This document shows positions 1 through 6,960 of a DNA stretch of 64,000 nt, piece after piece. Under the pieces are notes generated by a model. That model made no database searches and was not told the origin of the DNA. It was given only the letters and a program-made list of their open reading frames with translations. The stretch comes from JAFLUQ01 sp964537995 (lineage in GTDB: Bacteria; Bacillota; Clostridia; UMGS1883). How positions within the stretch are numbered: the first letter of the stretch is position 1; every line of letters starts with the position of its first letter. The stretch lies in the NCBI GenBank assembly GCA_964537995.1, contig CAZICW010000002.1:1-64000 (forward strand), read 5' to 3'. The translations under genes were made by a program, and so were the position numbers.

Positions 1-319
1 CCCTTATTTTCGCTTTCGGAACGCTTGTCGCTATTACCGCGACGGCAAGGTATCTTAGTATCTGACGGAATTTCCGGCAAGGACAAAGCTTTACCCCAAA
101 AGTCTCATTTTTCGCTCATTTTATTGGCGAAAGCGCGGCTTCGCCGCTTAAGCGCAGGACATCTCGGTTCAAATCAGGGTCACTATGAGTTTTTGAGCGA
201 AGCGCTTTTTTGACGTATCATTTTATTATAGTATACAGTATACGCATTTATGCCATTGAAAGCTATTGCACGGCCGCAAGCTTATTTTCAGACATTCGGG
301 TTCTTGCGGTTTACGGTCT
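1..319. other. Window edge, no gene supported
   Basis: I see no convincing gene here. A 62-codon open frame (25-213) lacks a ribosome binding site and a family resemblance. The stretch contains a GC-rich hairpin, GCGGC-TTC-GCCGC at 135-147, and a short double palindrome GTATAC-A-GTATAC near 234-246. It lies downstream of the sugar dehydratase gene, which reads away from the edge-proximal DNA. It may belong to a non-coding repeat or a gene cut by the window start; neither can be decided here. Confidence 0.4.
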
Positions 320-2410
320 TTATCTTTTCGCCCGCGCGGCATTTACCAACCGTCCCGTTACCGCCGGTTCAGCCGCAAATTTATCGGGTACGGATACAGC
401 AAACGTTTTGTTCACAGGTTTAGCGGGAACATTCCACGTTTCGGCGGACGGATGATATGTTGAAACAATTTCCGCAACCATTTCCCGTATATTGTCCCGA
501 TTGCAATAAGCGGCTTCCATCAGCTTCTCAAGCTGAACAAGGAAATTTTTTATATCAAACGGAATAGGATTTCCGATGTGTATAAGATGGTTCGGTGTAG
601 TTCTCATTCCTTCCTCTTCCATCAGCTTTTCTTCATACAGCTTTTCGCCGGGGCGCAATCCTGTGTATTCAATCTTTATGTCCTTATCGGGGACATAACC
701 GGAAAGTCTGATCATGTTCCGTGCAAGATCATCTATTTTAACCGGCTCTCCCATATCAAGCACAAAAATCTCGCCGCCATTCGCGTAAGTACCCGCCTGA
801 AGCACTAAGGATACCGCTTCCGGTATTGTCATAAAGTAGCGCGTGATTTCCTTGTCGGTGACCGTAACCGGCCCGCCTTTTGCTATCTGCTCTTTAAAAC
901 GCGGAATCACGGAGCCGTTACTTCCGAGAACATTTCCGAACCTAACCGCCACAAATTCCGTCCGAGGACCGTCCGCTGTCATATTTTCGACTTGTCCCAT
1001 TTCATGGATGCCGAGCCGAGGCAGCAGCTCCGTTTTATTTTGTTTAACTGTCCAGTCAAACGCCTGAATCACCATCTCGCAAAGGCGCTTGGAGGCGCCC
1101 ATAATATTGGTCGGATTGACTGCCTTGTCCGTGGAAATGAGAACAAACCTTTGACAGCCGTACACCATAGCGGCGTAAGCGGTTTTATAGGTTCCGATAG
1201 GATTGTTTTTTATCGCTTCGCAGGGACTCCCCTCCATCAGCGGAACGTGTTTATGCGCAGCCGCATGGTATACAACATCGGGTCTGTACTTCGCAAACAC
1301 CTGATTGACGCGCTGACTGTCCCTTACGGAACCTATCAGCACCTCCAAATTCAAATTCGGATATTGATCCGTCAATTCCATTTGAATGGCATGAGCATTA
1401 TTTTCATATATGTCAAAAATAATGAGCTGCTTCGGGCTGTGCTCCGCAATCTGACGGCAAAGCTCGCTCCCTATAGAGCCGCCTCCGCCCGTAACAAGAA
1501 TAGTCTTGCCGCTTATAAAGTCGAACACCTGTCCAAGCTCAACACTGATAGGATCTCTTTCGAGCAAATCCTCTACCGCGACATCCTTCATGCTGCTCAC
1601 GGTAACCTCGCCGTTTGTAAGCTGAAAAATTCCGGGAAGAGTCTTTATTTCGCAGCCCGTCTCCGCGCAGATATTTACGATGCTGCGCCTGTCCTCCGCG
1701 GACGCGCTGGGGATTGCTATCAATATTTTACTTATTTTATATTTTTCAATGTTCGTTAAAATATCCTCGCGCCCGCCGACAACCGGTACTCCGTCGATTG
1801 AGCGTCCCCATTTGTTGGGGTTGTCATCAATAAAGCAACAGACGTGATCCGAAATTTCCTTTGCTTTTACGGTATCGCGCAAAATCATTTGTCCGGCGCT
1901 TCCGGCGCCCACAATCATAGTTTCTTTGGAGGTTTTTTCCGCCTTTTTCTTTAGAATGTTCCTCTGAAGCAGGATAAACCGATAAGAAAATCGGATTCCC
2001 AAGATTAACATAAACTGTACAAGCGCGCCGACGAAATAATACGCCATCGGCATTTTTATGTAAAACAGCGTCATTCCCACAGTGTGGACAACAAAAGTAA
2101 CGCAGGCTGAGACGGTAACTCGCATAAGCTCGCTGAAGCTTGCGAATCTCCAAATGCTCTTATAGAGCTTCAAACATATAAACACCAGCAGACAAATTGC
2201 CGAATAAATCGGCGCGAAATGAAGGAACGCGCTCATTTGCTCCGAGGGTACGGCGCTCAAGCGGCAATCGTAGCACAGCCAAAGCGCAAAGAAATATGCT
2301 GCGTTCACCGCCAGCATATCATAAAAGGCCAAGGCTACGCTGACAATTTCCCAGTGTTTTATTTTAAAGCGTCTTTTTAAAGCGTCTTTTTTATCGGCTG
2401 AAGTCCCCAT
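320..2410 (-). CDS. Membrane-anchored nucleotide-sugar 4,6-dehydratase, PglF/CapD family
   Basis: This 696-residue protein has the PglF/CapD/FlaA1-long layout: four or so membrane segments within residues 20-145, a CoA-binding-like Rossmann domain (about 160-290), then an extended SDR dehydratase domain. In the SDR part the nucleotide motif GGGGSIG is at 308-314, and the family's catalytic Thr-Asp-Lys is seen at 427-429 with the MxxxK variant (Met437, Lys441) replacing the usual YxxxK. Members convert UDP-GlcNAc to the 4-keto-6-deoxy sugar used in surface glycans, acting at the cytoplasmic face of the membrane. About 30 extra residues (about 460-480) precede the conserved VAVRFGNVLGS segment. 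The gene stands alone with its own strong promoter, and the expected glycan partner genes are not adjacent. Family is certain; the exact sugar product is inferred. Confidence 0.93.
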   Translation of the reverse strand: MGTSADKKDALKRRFKIKHWEIVSVALAFYDMLAVNAAYFFALWLCYDCRLSAVPSEQMSAFLHFAPIYSAICLLVFICLKLYKSIWRFASFSELMRVTVSACVTFVVHTVGMTLFYIKMPMAYYFVGALVQFMLILGIRFSYRFILLQRNILKKKAEKTSKETMIVGAGSAGQMILRDTVKAKEISDHVCCFIDDNPNKWGRSIDGVPVVGGREDILTNIEKYKISKILIAIPSASAEDRRSIVNICAETGCEIKTLPGIFQLTNGEVTVSSMKDVAVEDLLERDPISVELGQVFDFISGKTILVTGGGGSIGSELCRQIAEHSPKQLIIFDIYENNAHAIQMELTDQYPNLNLEVLIGSVRDSQRVNQVFAKYRPDVVYHAAAHKHVPLMEGSPCEAIKNNPIGTYKTAYAAMVYGCQRFVLISTDKAVNPTNIMGASKRLCEMVIQAFDWTVKQNKTELLPRLGIHEMGQVENMTADGPRTEFVAVRFGNVLGSNGSVIPRFKEQIAKGGPVTVTDKEITRYFMTIPEAVSLVLQAGTYANGGEIFVLDMGEPVKIDDLARNMIRLSGYVPDKDIKIEYTGLRPGEKLYEEKLMEEEGMRTTPNHLIHIGNPIPFDIKNFLVQLEKLMEAAYCNRDNIREMVAEIVSTYHPSAETWNVPAKPVNKTFAVSVPDKFAAEPAVTGRLVNAARAKR

Positions 2411-2499
2411 GATTTTACCTTTCCTTTGAGAAGAATATTCTTCTTTAGAGTGTATTTTTTAGTAATAGCGTATTTTATAATATTAAGTTTACAAATACC

Positions 2500-2529
2500 A
2501 TTATAACACGCTATATAAACCACTGTCAA
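2500..2529 (-). promoter_or_regulatory. Sigma-A-type promoter of the sugar dehydratase
   Basis: Read on the minus strand, a perfect TTGACA (2524-2529) is followed by an 18-base spacer and a perfect TATAAT (2500-2505). It lies about 90 bases upstream of the dehydratase start. The -35 box directly abuts a run of ten G. Confidence 0.8.
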
Positions 2530-2539
2530 CCCCCCCCCC
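2530..2539. repeat. Ten-base C homopolymer (G on the transcribed strand) abutting the -35 box
   Basis: Ten consecutive C on the plus strand sit immediately upstream of the -35 element of the dehydratase promoter, between it and a run of phased A-tracts. G/C tracts of this size are slippage-prone and, in other bacteria, alter promoter output when next to or within promoters. Whether the length varies here is unknown. Confidence 0.85.
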
Positions 2540-2598
2540 ATGCAAAAATTTGAAAAAATTTGAAAAAATTTCAAAGAAATTTCAAAGAAATTTTGCAT
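2540..2598. repeat. Phased A-tract tandem repeats upstream of the promoter
   Basis: Two 10-base units TGAAAAAATT (2551-2570), preceded by a degenerate third (2541-2550), run into two 11-base units TCAAAGAAATT (2571-2592). The block is bounded by ATGCAAAA and TTTTGCAT in inverted orientation. A-tracts spaced by one helical turn predict intrinsic curvature, and AT-rich DNA upstream of -35 can act as an UP element. Confidence 0.7.
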
Positions 2599-2722
2599 TT
2601 TCGGGACGATTTGACTTCAGCGTTTCTTTATTTCGGTTTGTTTTAAGGGAAATCGGTCGATTTTAAGACGCCGCTCGGCGATTAATTTCCCCCGCGGCTT
2701 TGTTAATTTGTCTTTTCGTGCA

Positions 2723-2751
2723 TTGACAGCCTGACAAATTTATGGTAAAAT
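2723..2751 (+). promoter_or_regulatory. Promoter of the AraC-type regulator
   Basis: TTGACA at 2723-2728, a 17-base spacer and TAAAAT at 2746-2751. This gives a leader of roughly 105 bases before the regulator's start codon. Confidence 0.7.
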
Positions 2752-2760
2752 CAAGGTATG

Positions 2761-2791
2761 AACCGGACGCGGACTCCGCCCCGCGCCGGTT
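2761..2791 (+). promoter_or_regulatory. Strong hairpin at the start of the araC-type leader
   Basis: AACCGG-a-CGCGG pairs with CCGCG-CCGGTT around a short loop, giving a nearly perfect 11-base stem beginning about 10 bases after the -10 box. No T-run follows, so it is not an intrinsic terminator. It could stabilise the 5' end or be a binding site for autoregulation. Confidence 0.5.
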
Positions 2792-2865
2792 GCGGGCTCT
2801 GCCCCGAAAGCAAGGCAAGAGCGTTGTTACGGTAAAAATACATATTTAACAAGTGAGGGATTGAT

Positions 2866-3639
2866 ATGTTCGGCGACTTTTCCTGTTTAGGCGCAGGGTA
2901 CAACAAGGCTGAGTACGACGGCATCAGCTTCCGCTGGACCGCGGAAAATTTTCTTTTTCTCTGTTTTCCCGTGCCTGTAAGGGTCGGGAATGAGATAACC
3001 GCGCCCAACGCGGTGCTTCTTTACGCGCCGAATCAGCTCCGTGATTACGGAAGCTGCGGCGGCTTTGTCAACAGCTACTGTACATTTACTCTTTCAAAGG
3101 AAATTTTCGACAATTTCCGCATAAAGACAAATACGGTGTTTTATCCCAACAACTGCGAAGCGATAAACAAGCTGCTCAAAAAAATTACCAACGAAAAAAT
3201 CGGCTCCCGCGCTGAAGGCGAAAATATGCTTTTCGGTCTTATAATACAGCTTCTGGCGGAAACCGCGCGCGGGCAGCTTCTGCCGCAGGAAGTGTGCGGC
3301 AACGCGAAAAGATTAAGAGAACGGTTCGAGGAAATCCGCGAGGAATACCTGTCGGACTTGGCGAATCCTCCCTGCATTGACGATTTAATCGGGCGGGAAT
3401 ATTTCTCCCGTTCGCAGTTCTACAGGCTCTATAAGCGCTTTTTCGGCACAACGCCCAAGAGCGACCTTCTCAACGCGCGCTTGGATTACGCTAAGGATTT
3501 ATTTTTAAAGACCGAGCTTTCCACCGCCGAGATTGCCGCGCTGTCGGGCTTCAAAACTCCGCCGAGCCTTTACCGCTCCTTCCGCCGCCGAGCCGGCTGC
3601 ACCGTTACGCAGTGGAAAGCTGGCAATCCGTTAAAATAG
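2866..3639 (+). CDS. AraC/XylS-family transcriptional regulator
   Basis: A 257-residue cytoplasmic protein with the AraC arrangement: a variable N-terminal sensor part (about 1-150) and a C-terminal double helix-turn-helix (about 160-250). The segment SRSQFYRLYKRFFGTTP followed by LSTAEIAALSGFKTPPSLYRSFRRRAG matches the two HTH units in order. The N-terminal half looks cupin-like, but I cannot name a ligand. It ends 3 bases from the convergent cysE gene and is divergent from the sugar dehydratase, so neither neighbour clearly identifies its target. The start at 2866 is supported by a GAGG-type ribosome site a few bases upstream. Confidence 0.85.
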   Translation: MFGDFSCLGAGYNKAEYDGISFRWTAENFLFLCFPVPVRVGNEITAPNAVLLYAPNQLRDYGSCGGFVNSYCTFTLSKEIFDNFRIKTNTVFYPNNCEAINKLLKKITNEKIGSRAEGENMLFGLIIQLLAETARGQLLPQEVCGNAKRLRERFEEIREEYLSDLANPPCIDDLIGREYFSRSQFYRLYKRFFGTTPKSDLLNARLDYAKDLFLKTELSTAEIAALSGFKTPPSLYRSFRRRAGCTVTQWKAGNPLK

Positions 3640-3642
3640 GAG

Positions 3643-4602
3643 CTAAATTTCCCACGTCCAAAATTCGTCCTGCGTAAGCTCCGCCGCCGAGCCGGCGCTG
3701 AATTGCAGCTCGGGATTTTTGACGCTGACCTTCATGCCCGCTGAAACGGAACTGACGATAAAGGCGTTGCCGCCGATGGTTACACCGTTTCCTATGACGG
3801 TATCGCCGCCGAGAACGGTCGTTCCGGAATATATTGTAACATCGTCGCCGATGGTCGGGTGACGCTTTATTCCCTTGAGCTGCTGACCCTTTCTTGTGGA
3901 AAGCGCGCCGAGGGTTACGCCCTGGTATATCTTGACATTGTTCCCTATCTTTGTGGTTTCGCCGATTACAATTCCCGTGCCGTGATCAATGAAAAAATTT
4001 CTTCCGATTGTCGCGCCGGGGTGTATGTCTATTCCCGTGGCGCTGTGGGCATATTCCGTCATGATTCTGGGTATCATCGGAACGCCGAGAAGCCAAAGCT
4101 CATGGGCTATTCTGTAAATTGTGACCGCGCGCACGCCCGGATAGGAAAATATGATTTCATCAGTGCTGTACGCGGCCGGGTCGCCGTTGTAGGCAGCCTG
4201 AATATCGCCCGACAGATAGTCCCTGAGCAGAGGGATTTTTTCCAAAAATTCGTAAACGATTTCCTCCGCGCGTTCCTCATTTTTTTCGACGCAATCCCTT
4301 TGCCCTTTTTCGCACTTTCCGATTGCGCGCGCCACCTGCTTGCTGAGCTGGTACTGGATAAACTCAAGCCTTTCCCCGACGAGGAATTTTACATATTCTC
4401 CGCGGATTTTATTATTCTCAAAAAAGCCGGGGTACAGCAGCTTTATAAGCTCCTCGGTTATTTCTATAAGGATTTCGCGGTTCAAAATATTGTCCTCGTC
4501 CAGACGGCAGATGTCGGAATGCTTGTTGTAGCTTTCGAGAACGGCGTTTACCATTTTTTCAGTATTGTGATTTTTGTTTTGCAAAATACGACCCCCTTTC
4601 AT
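3643..4602 (-). CDS. cysE: Serine O-acetyltransferase CysE (EpsC type)
   Basis: Transfers acetyl from acetyl-CoA to L-serine, the first step of cysteine synthesis, in the cytoplasm. The 319-residue protein has the N-terminal helical domain (about 10-165) and a C-terminal left-handed parallel beta-helix built of hexapeptide repeats, with the serine acetyltransferase signatures IDIHPGATIG, DHGTGIVIGET and IYQGVTLGAL. The length matches the long clostridial EpsC form. The ATG at 4602 directly follows the stop codon of the glycosylase gene, but has a poor ribosome site; a TTG at 4584 preceded by AAAGGGGG at 7 bases spacing is an equally good or better start. It is the last gene of the sigma/anti-sigma/glycosylase group, so it is probably co-transcribed with them. 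Confidence 0.93.
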   Translation of the reverse strand: MKGGRILQNKNHNTEKMVNAVLESYNKHSDICRLDEDNILNREILIEITEELIKLLYPGFFENNKIRGEYVKFLVGERLEFIQYQLSKQVARAIGKCEKGQRDCVEKNEERAEEIVYEFLEKIPLLRDYLSGDIQAAYNGDPAAYSTDEIIFSYPGVRAVTIYRIAHELWLLGVPMIPRIMTEYAHSATGIDIHPGATIGRNFFIDHGTGIVIGETTKIGNNVKIYQGVTLGALSTRKGQQLKGIKRHPTIGDDVTIYSGTTVLGGDTVIGNGVTIGGNAFIVSSVSAGMKVSVKNPELQFSAGSAAELTQDEFWTWEI

Positions 4603-5457
4603 TTATTTATTATGCTTTTCTTTCTTTGAGGTTTCGCGCTTCCAGTAAAACAGATACTGCTGGGCAAAGCCGCTGTATCCGCCGAAAAGACTTTCGCCTG
4701 CGGACTTCGCCGCTTTGACGGAATCGGTACCGAAGCAATCGGTCATGACCTTGTTTATCCATGTGTCGGTCGGGAAAAGGTCATATTTCCCGAGGGAAAA
4801 AAGCAGCACACAGTCGCAGACCTTATTGCCCACTCCCTTTATTTTCATAAGCTCGCGCCGCGCTTCCTGCGTCGGCATCGCGCTCAAAGCGTCAAAGCCA
4901 ATTTCGCCCGACGCCGCCAGCTTTGCCGCGCCGGAGATATACCGGTCGCGAAAGCCCGCGCCAAGGCTTCGAAAGTCCGAAATCTCGCGCTGCGCAAGAG
5001 CTTCGGGGGAAGGAAAGGAATAACGGATTTCCCCTTCAAACTCTATCGGTTCTCCGAAAGCGGCGCAAAGCCGCTCCACAACACGTTTTATATTCGGTAT
5101 GGAATTGTTCTGAGAAATTATGTATGAAATAAGGGTTTCAAAAAATTCCTGCTTCAAAATCCTTATTCCGCCGCCGTACTCTACGGCGGCTTTCATTATG
5201 TCGTTAACGGCGACGGCGGATTTTATTTGCGCGTAGTCGCGTTTAATGTCGAAATAATTTTGCCAAAAATCGTCAAAATCATTTTCGTTTTCCGTTTTGA
5301 TTATTATTTCGCCGCCGCTTTCCATGAGCCGCGCCGCACGTCCTCCGGCAACTCCGATATAGCTTCCGTCGGAATCCCTGTTCCAGCGGAAGCATTGGCC
5401 GCAGTCGAAGGTGTGGACGAGACTGAAATCCTTGGCGGGTATTTTTACGCAAGCCAC
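4603..5457 (-). CDS. ogg: OGG1-type 8-oxoguanine/N-glycosylase and AP lyase (HhH-GPD)
   Basis: A base-excision repair enzyme that removes oxidised guanine and nicks the abasic site. The 284-residue protein opens with the OGG1 N-domain motif FDCGQCFRW (17-25) and carries the helix-hairpin-helix KGVGNKVCDC with the Schiff-base lysine at about 212 and the essential aspartate at about 231 (LFPTDTWI). Length agrees with bacterial OGG1-like proteins. The start is a GTG at 5457 preceded by a GAAGGAGG ribosome site, 23 bases after the anti-sigma stop codon. Being in a row with an ECF sigma factor and its anti-sigma factor suggests, but does not prove, induction under oxidative or envelope stress. An alkA-like specificity is less likely because of the CGQCFRW motif. 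Confidence 0.9.
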   Translation of the reverse strand: MACVKIPAKDFSLVHTFDCGQCFRWNRDSDGSYIGVAGGRAARLMESGGEIIIKTENENDFDDFWQNYFDIKRDYAQIKSAVAVNDIMKAAVEYGGGIRILKQEFFETLISYIISQNNSIPNIKRVVERLCAAFGEPIEFEGEIRYSFPSPEALAQREISDFRSLGAGFRDRYISGAAKLAASGEIGFDALSAMPTQEARRELMKIKGVGNKVCDCVLLFSLGKYDLFPTDTWINKVMTDCFGTDSVKAAKSAGESLFGGYSGFAQQYLFYWKRETSKKEKHNK

Positions 5458-5479
5458 GCCGCCTTCCTCCTTCGCGCGA

Positions 5480-6326
5480 TTACTCGTAGTTTATTTCAGC
5501 CTTATATTTATCGTATTGCCCGTCCTTTGGGAATCCGCTTTCGGTATATGGAATTTCCAGCTCGTCAAGCTTACTTTTTACCTGCGCAGCATTCAGATTT
5601 TCGGCTTCAAAGCTCGCTTCGATCAAGGCTTCATAGGACGAGCCGACGGTAAAGGTAACCGTGCTTTGTCGGATTGACGANNNNNNNNNNNNNNNNNNNN
5701 NNNNNNNNNNNNNNNNNNNNNNNNNNNNNNNNNNNNNNNNNNNNNNNNNNNNNNNNNNNNNNNNNNNNNNNNNNNNNNNNCTTTTTTTCGGCGGTTTCGG
5801 TATTTTTGTTCCGTTCGTTCACATTCGGAGCCGCTTCGCCGCTGTCTATTTCCGAAGATGATGAAACCTCGGCTGAGGCTTCGGTCTTTGATACGTCCGT
5901 TTCTTCGACCGATTCAACAGCTTTGATTTCTCCGCCGTCAGCCGTCTCTGTGCTTTGCTCCGCCGTATCCGCTGATTTTGTATATTGCTTGCCGCTTGTA
6001 TATCTGCTTATCAGCCCCGGGGCAAGCGTTGCCGCGCCCGCTACAAGCACTGCCGCCGCTGCCGCTGCCGCGCCGAAGCGCACTATTTTCGCGCCGTCCC
6101 GCTTTTTTCGCTTTGGAATTTCGTTTATTACATTTTGCAGCAGATCCTTGGGCGCTTCCTCATTTGCCATTGAATGAAGCGTTTCGAGAAGCTTTTCACA
6201 CCGCTCATACTTTGCGCGGCAGTCAGGACAGACTTCCATATGAGCCTGAGCTTCCTTTGCTTTTTCGGGAGAAAGCTCTCCCGCCGCAAGGTCGAAAACG
6301 ATTTCTTCAAATTCCTTACAATTCAT
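5480..6326 (-). CDS. Zinc-finger (zf-HC2) membrane anti-sigma factor, interrupted by assembly gap
   Basis: The N-terminal part has the anti-sigma zinc finger: CKEFE at residues 3-7, then HMEVCPDC at 29-36 (HxxxCxxC). A single membrane segment follows (about 84-108, VRFGAAAAAAAVLVAGAATLA), then a Ser/Glu/Thr-rich extracytoplasmic linker. The scaffold gap cuts the gene after exactly 182 codons. On the other side, 66 in-frame codons end at a TAA at 5480-5482; they are in a different frame only because 100 N is a placeholder. If the codons at both edges are intact, the true missing length is a multiple of three. The tail (TVTFTVGSSYEALIEASF onward) is a small extracytoplasmic domain I cannot name. 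The gene starts 40 bases after the ECF sigma gene and should encode its regulator. Confidence 0.85.
5681..5780. other. Scaffold gap (100 N) inside the anti-sigma gene
   Basis: Exactly 100 N, so a placeholder of unknown true length. The reading frame on the two sides is compatible with one gene only if the missing piece is a multiple of three bases, not 100. Confidence 0.95.
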
Positions 6327-6366
6327 GCTGCCGCCTCCTTTACTCTACAATTTAGACGCTGAATTT

Positions 6367-6897
6367 CTAAAAAAGTTCCCCGTCGCGCGCAAGAAAATCC
6401 TTCAATTTTTCCCTTGCTCTGAAAATGCGCGATCTAACCGTTCCGGGGTTCAGCGAAAGTATATCGGCAATTTCGTCATAGCTGTGTCCTTCTATATCGC
6501 GCAGCACAATAATCGCTCTCAGTTCGGGCGGCAGACTTTCCAGAGCGCGGCGCACCTCGGCGATATTCTCATGCTTCACGGCTTGCGACTCCGTTGTTTC
6601 ATCGGCGGCTATGTCAAAGCTGTCGTCGATATTCAGATGCGTTTCCCGTTTTTTTATCATGTCGAAGCAGGTGTTGACGGCTATCCTTGTCAGCCATGTT
6701 TCAACCTTGCTTGCTCCCGCGAAGGAAGAAATGTTTCCGTAAGCCTTTATAAAGGTTTCTTGGGCGGCATCCTGAGCGTCGTGAATATTCTTAAGCATAT
6801 TAAGGCAAACCGCGTATATTTTATTCTGATTGTCGCGTACAAGCTGTTCAAACGCGCGTCTGTCGCCATTTCCGAGCTTTTCCTCAAAGTCTGTCAA
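6367..6897 (-). CDS. ECF-family RNA polymerase sigma factor (SigW/RpoE-like)
   Basis: A 176-residue sigma-70 factor with only regions 2 and 4. Region 2 spans about 15-90 (DAQDAAQETFIKAYGNISSF, then TWLTRIAVNTCFDMIKK) and region 4 about 118-170 (LPPELRAIIVLRDIEGHSYDEI and LNPGTVRSRIFRAREKL). It directs transcription of a stress regulon when released from the zf-HC2 anti-sigma factor encoded next. The start is a TTG at 6897 preceded by GGAGG at 8 bases. It lies 63 bases after the clpE-like stop and may be transcribed with it or from its own promoter; I could not identify a clear auto-regulated ECF promoter in those 63 bases. Confidence 0.95.
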   Translation of the reverse strand: MTDFEEKLGNGDRRAFEQLVRDNQNKIYAVCLNMLKNIHDAQDAAQETFIKAYGNISSFAGASKVETWLTRIAVNTCFDMIKKRETHLNIDDSFDIAADETTESQAVKHENIAEVRRALESLPPELRAIIVLRDIEGHSYDEIADILSLNPGTVRSRIFRAREKLKDFLARDGELF

Positions 6898-6960
6898 CCG
6901 CCTCGCCTCCTCTCGCTTACGCTGTCCTTTCTTCCGTCAAAAATCGGTTTAAAGCCGCGC

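Noticed and set aside
25..213. 62-codon open frame at the window start
   Set aside because: No ribosome binding site, no recognisable family, and it runs over a GC-rich hairpin; probably non-coding.
6898..6960. Auto-regulated ECF promoter (AAAC...CGT type) before the sigma gene
   Set aside because: TTTAAACC and GCGTAA are present, but the spacing and sequences do not match the usual ECF boxes well enough.
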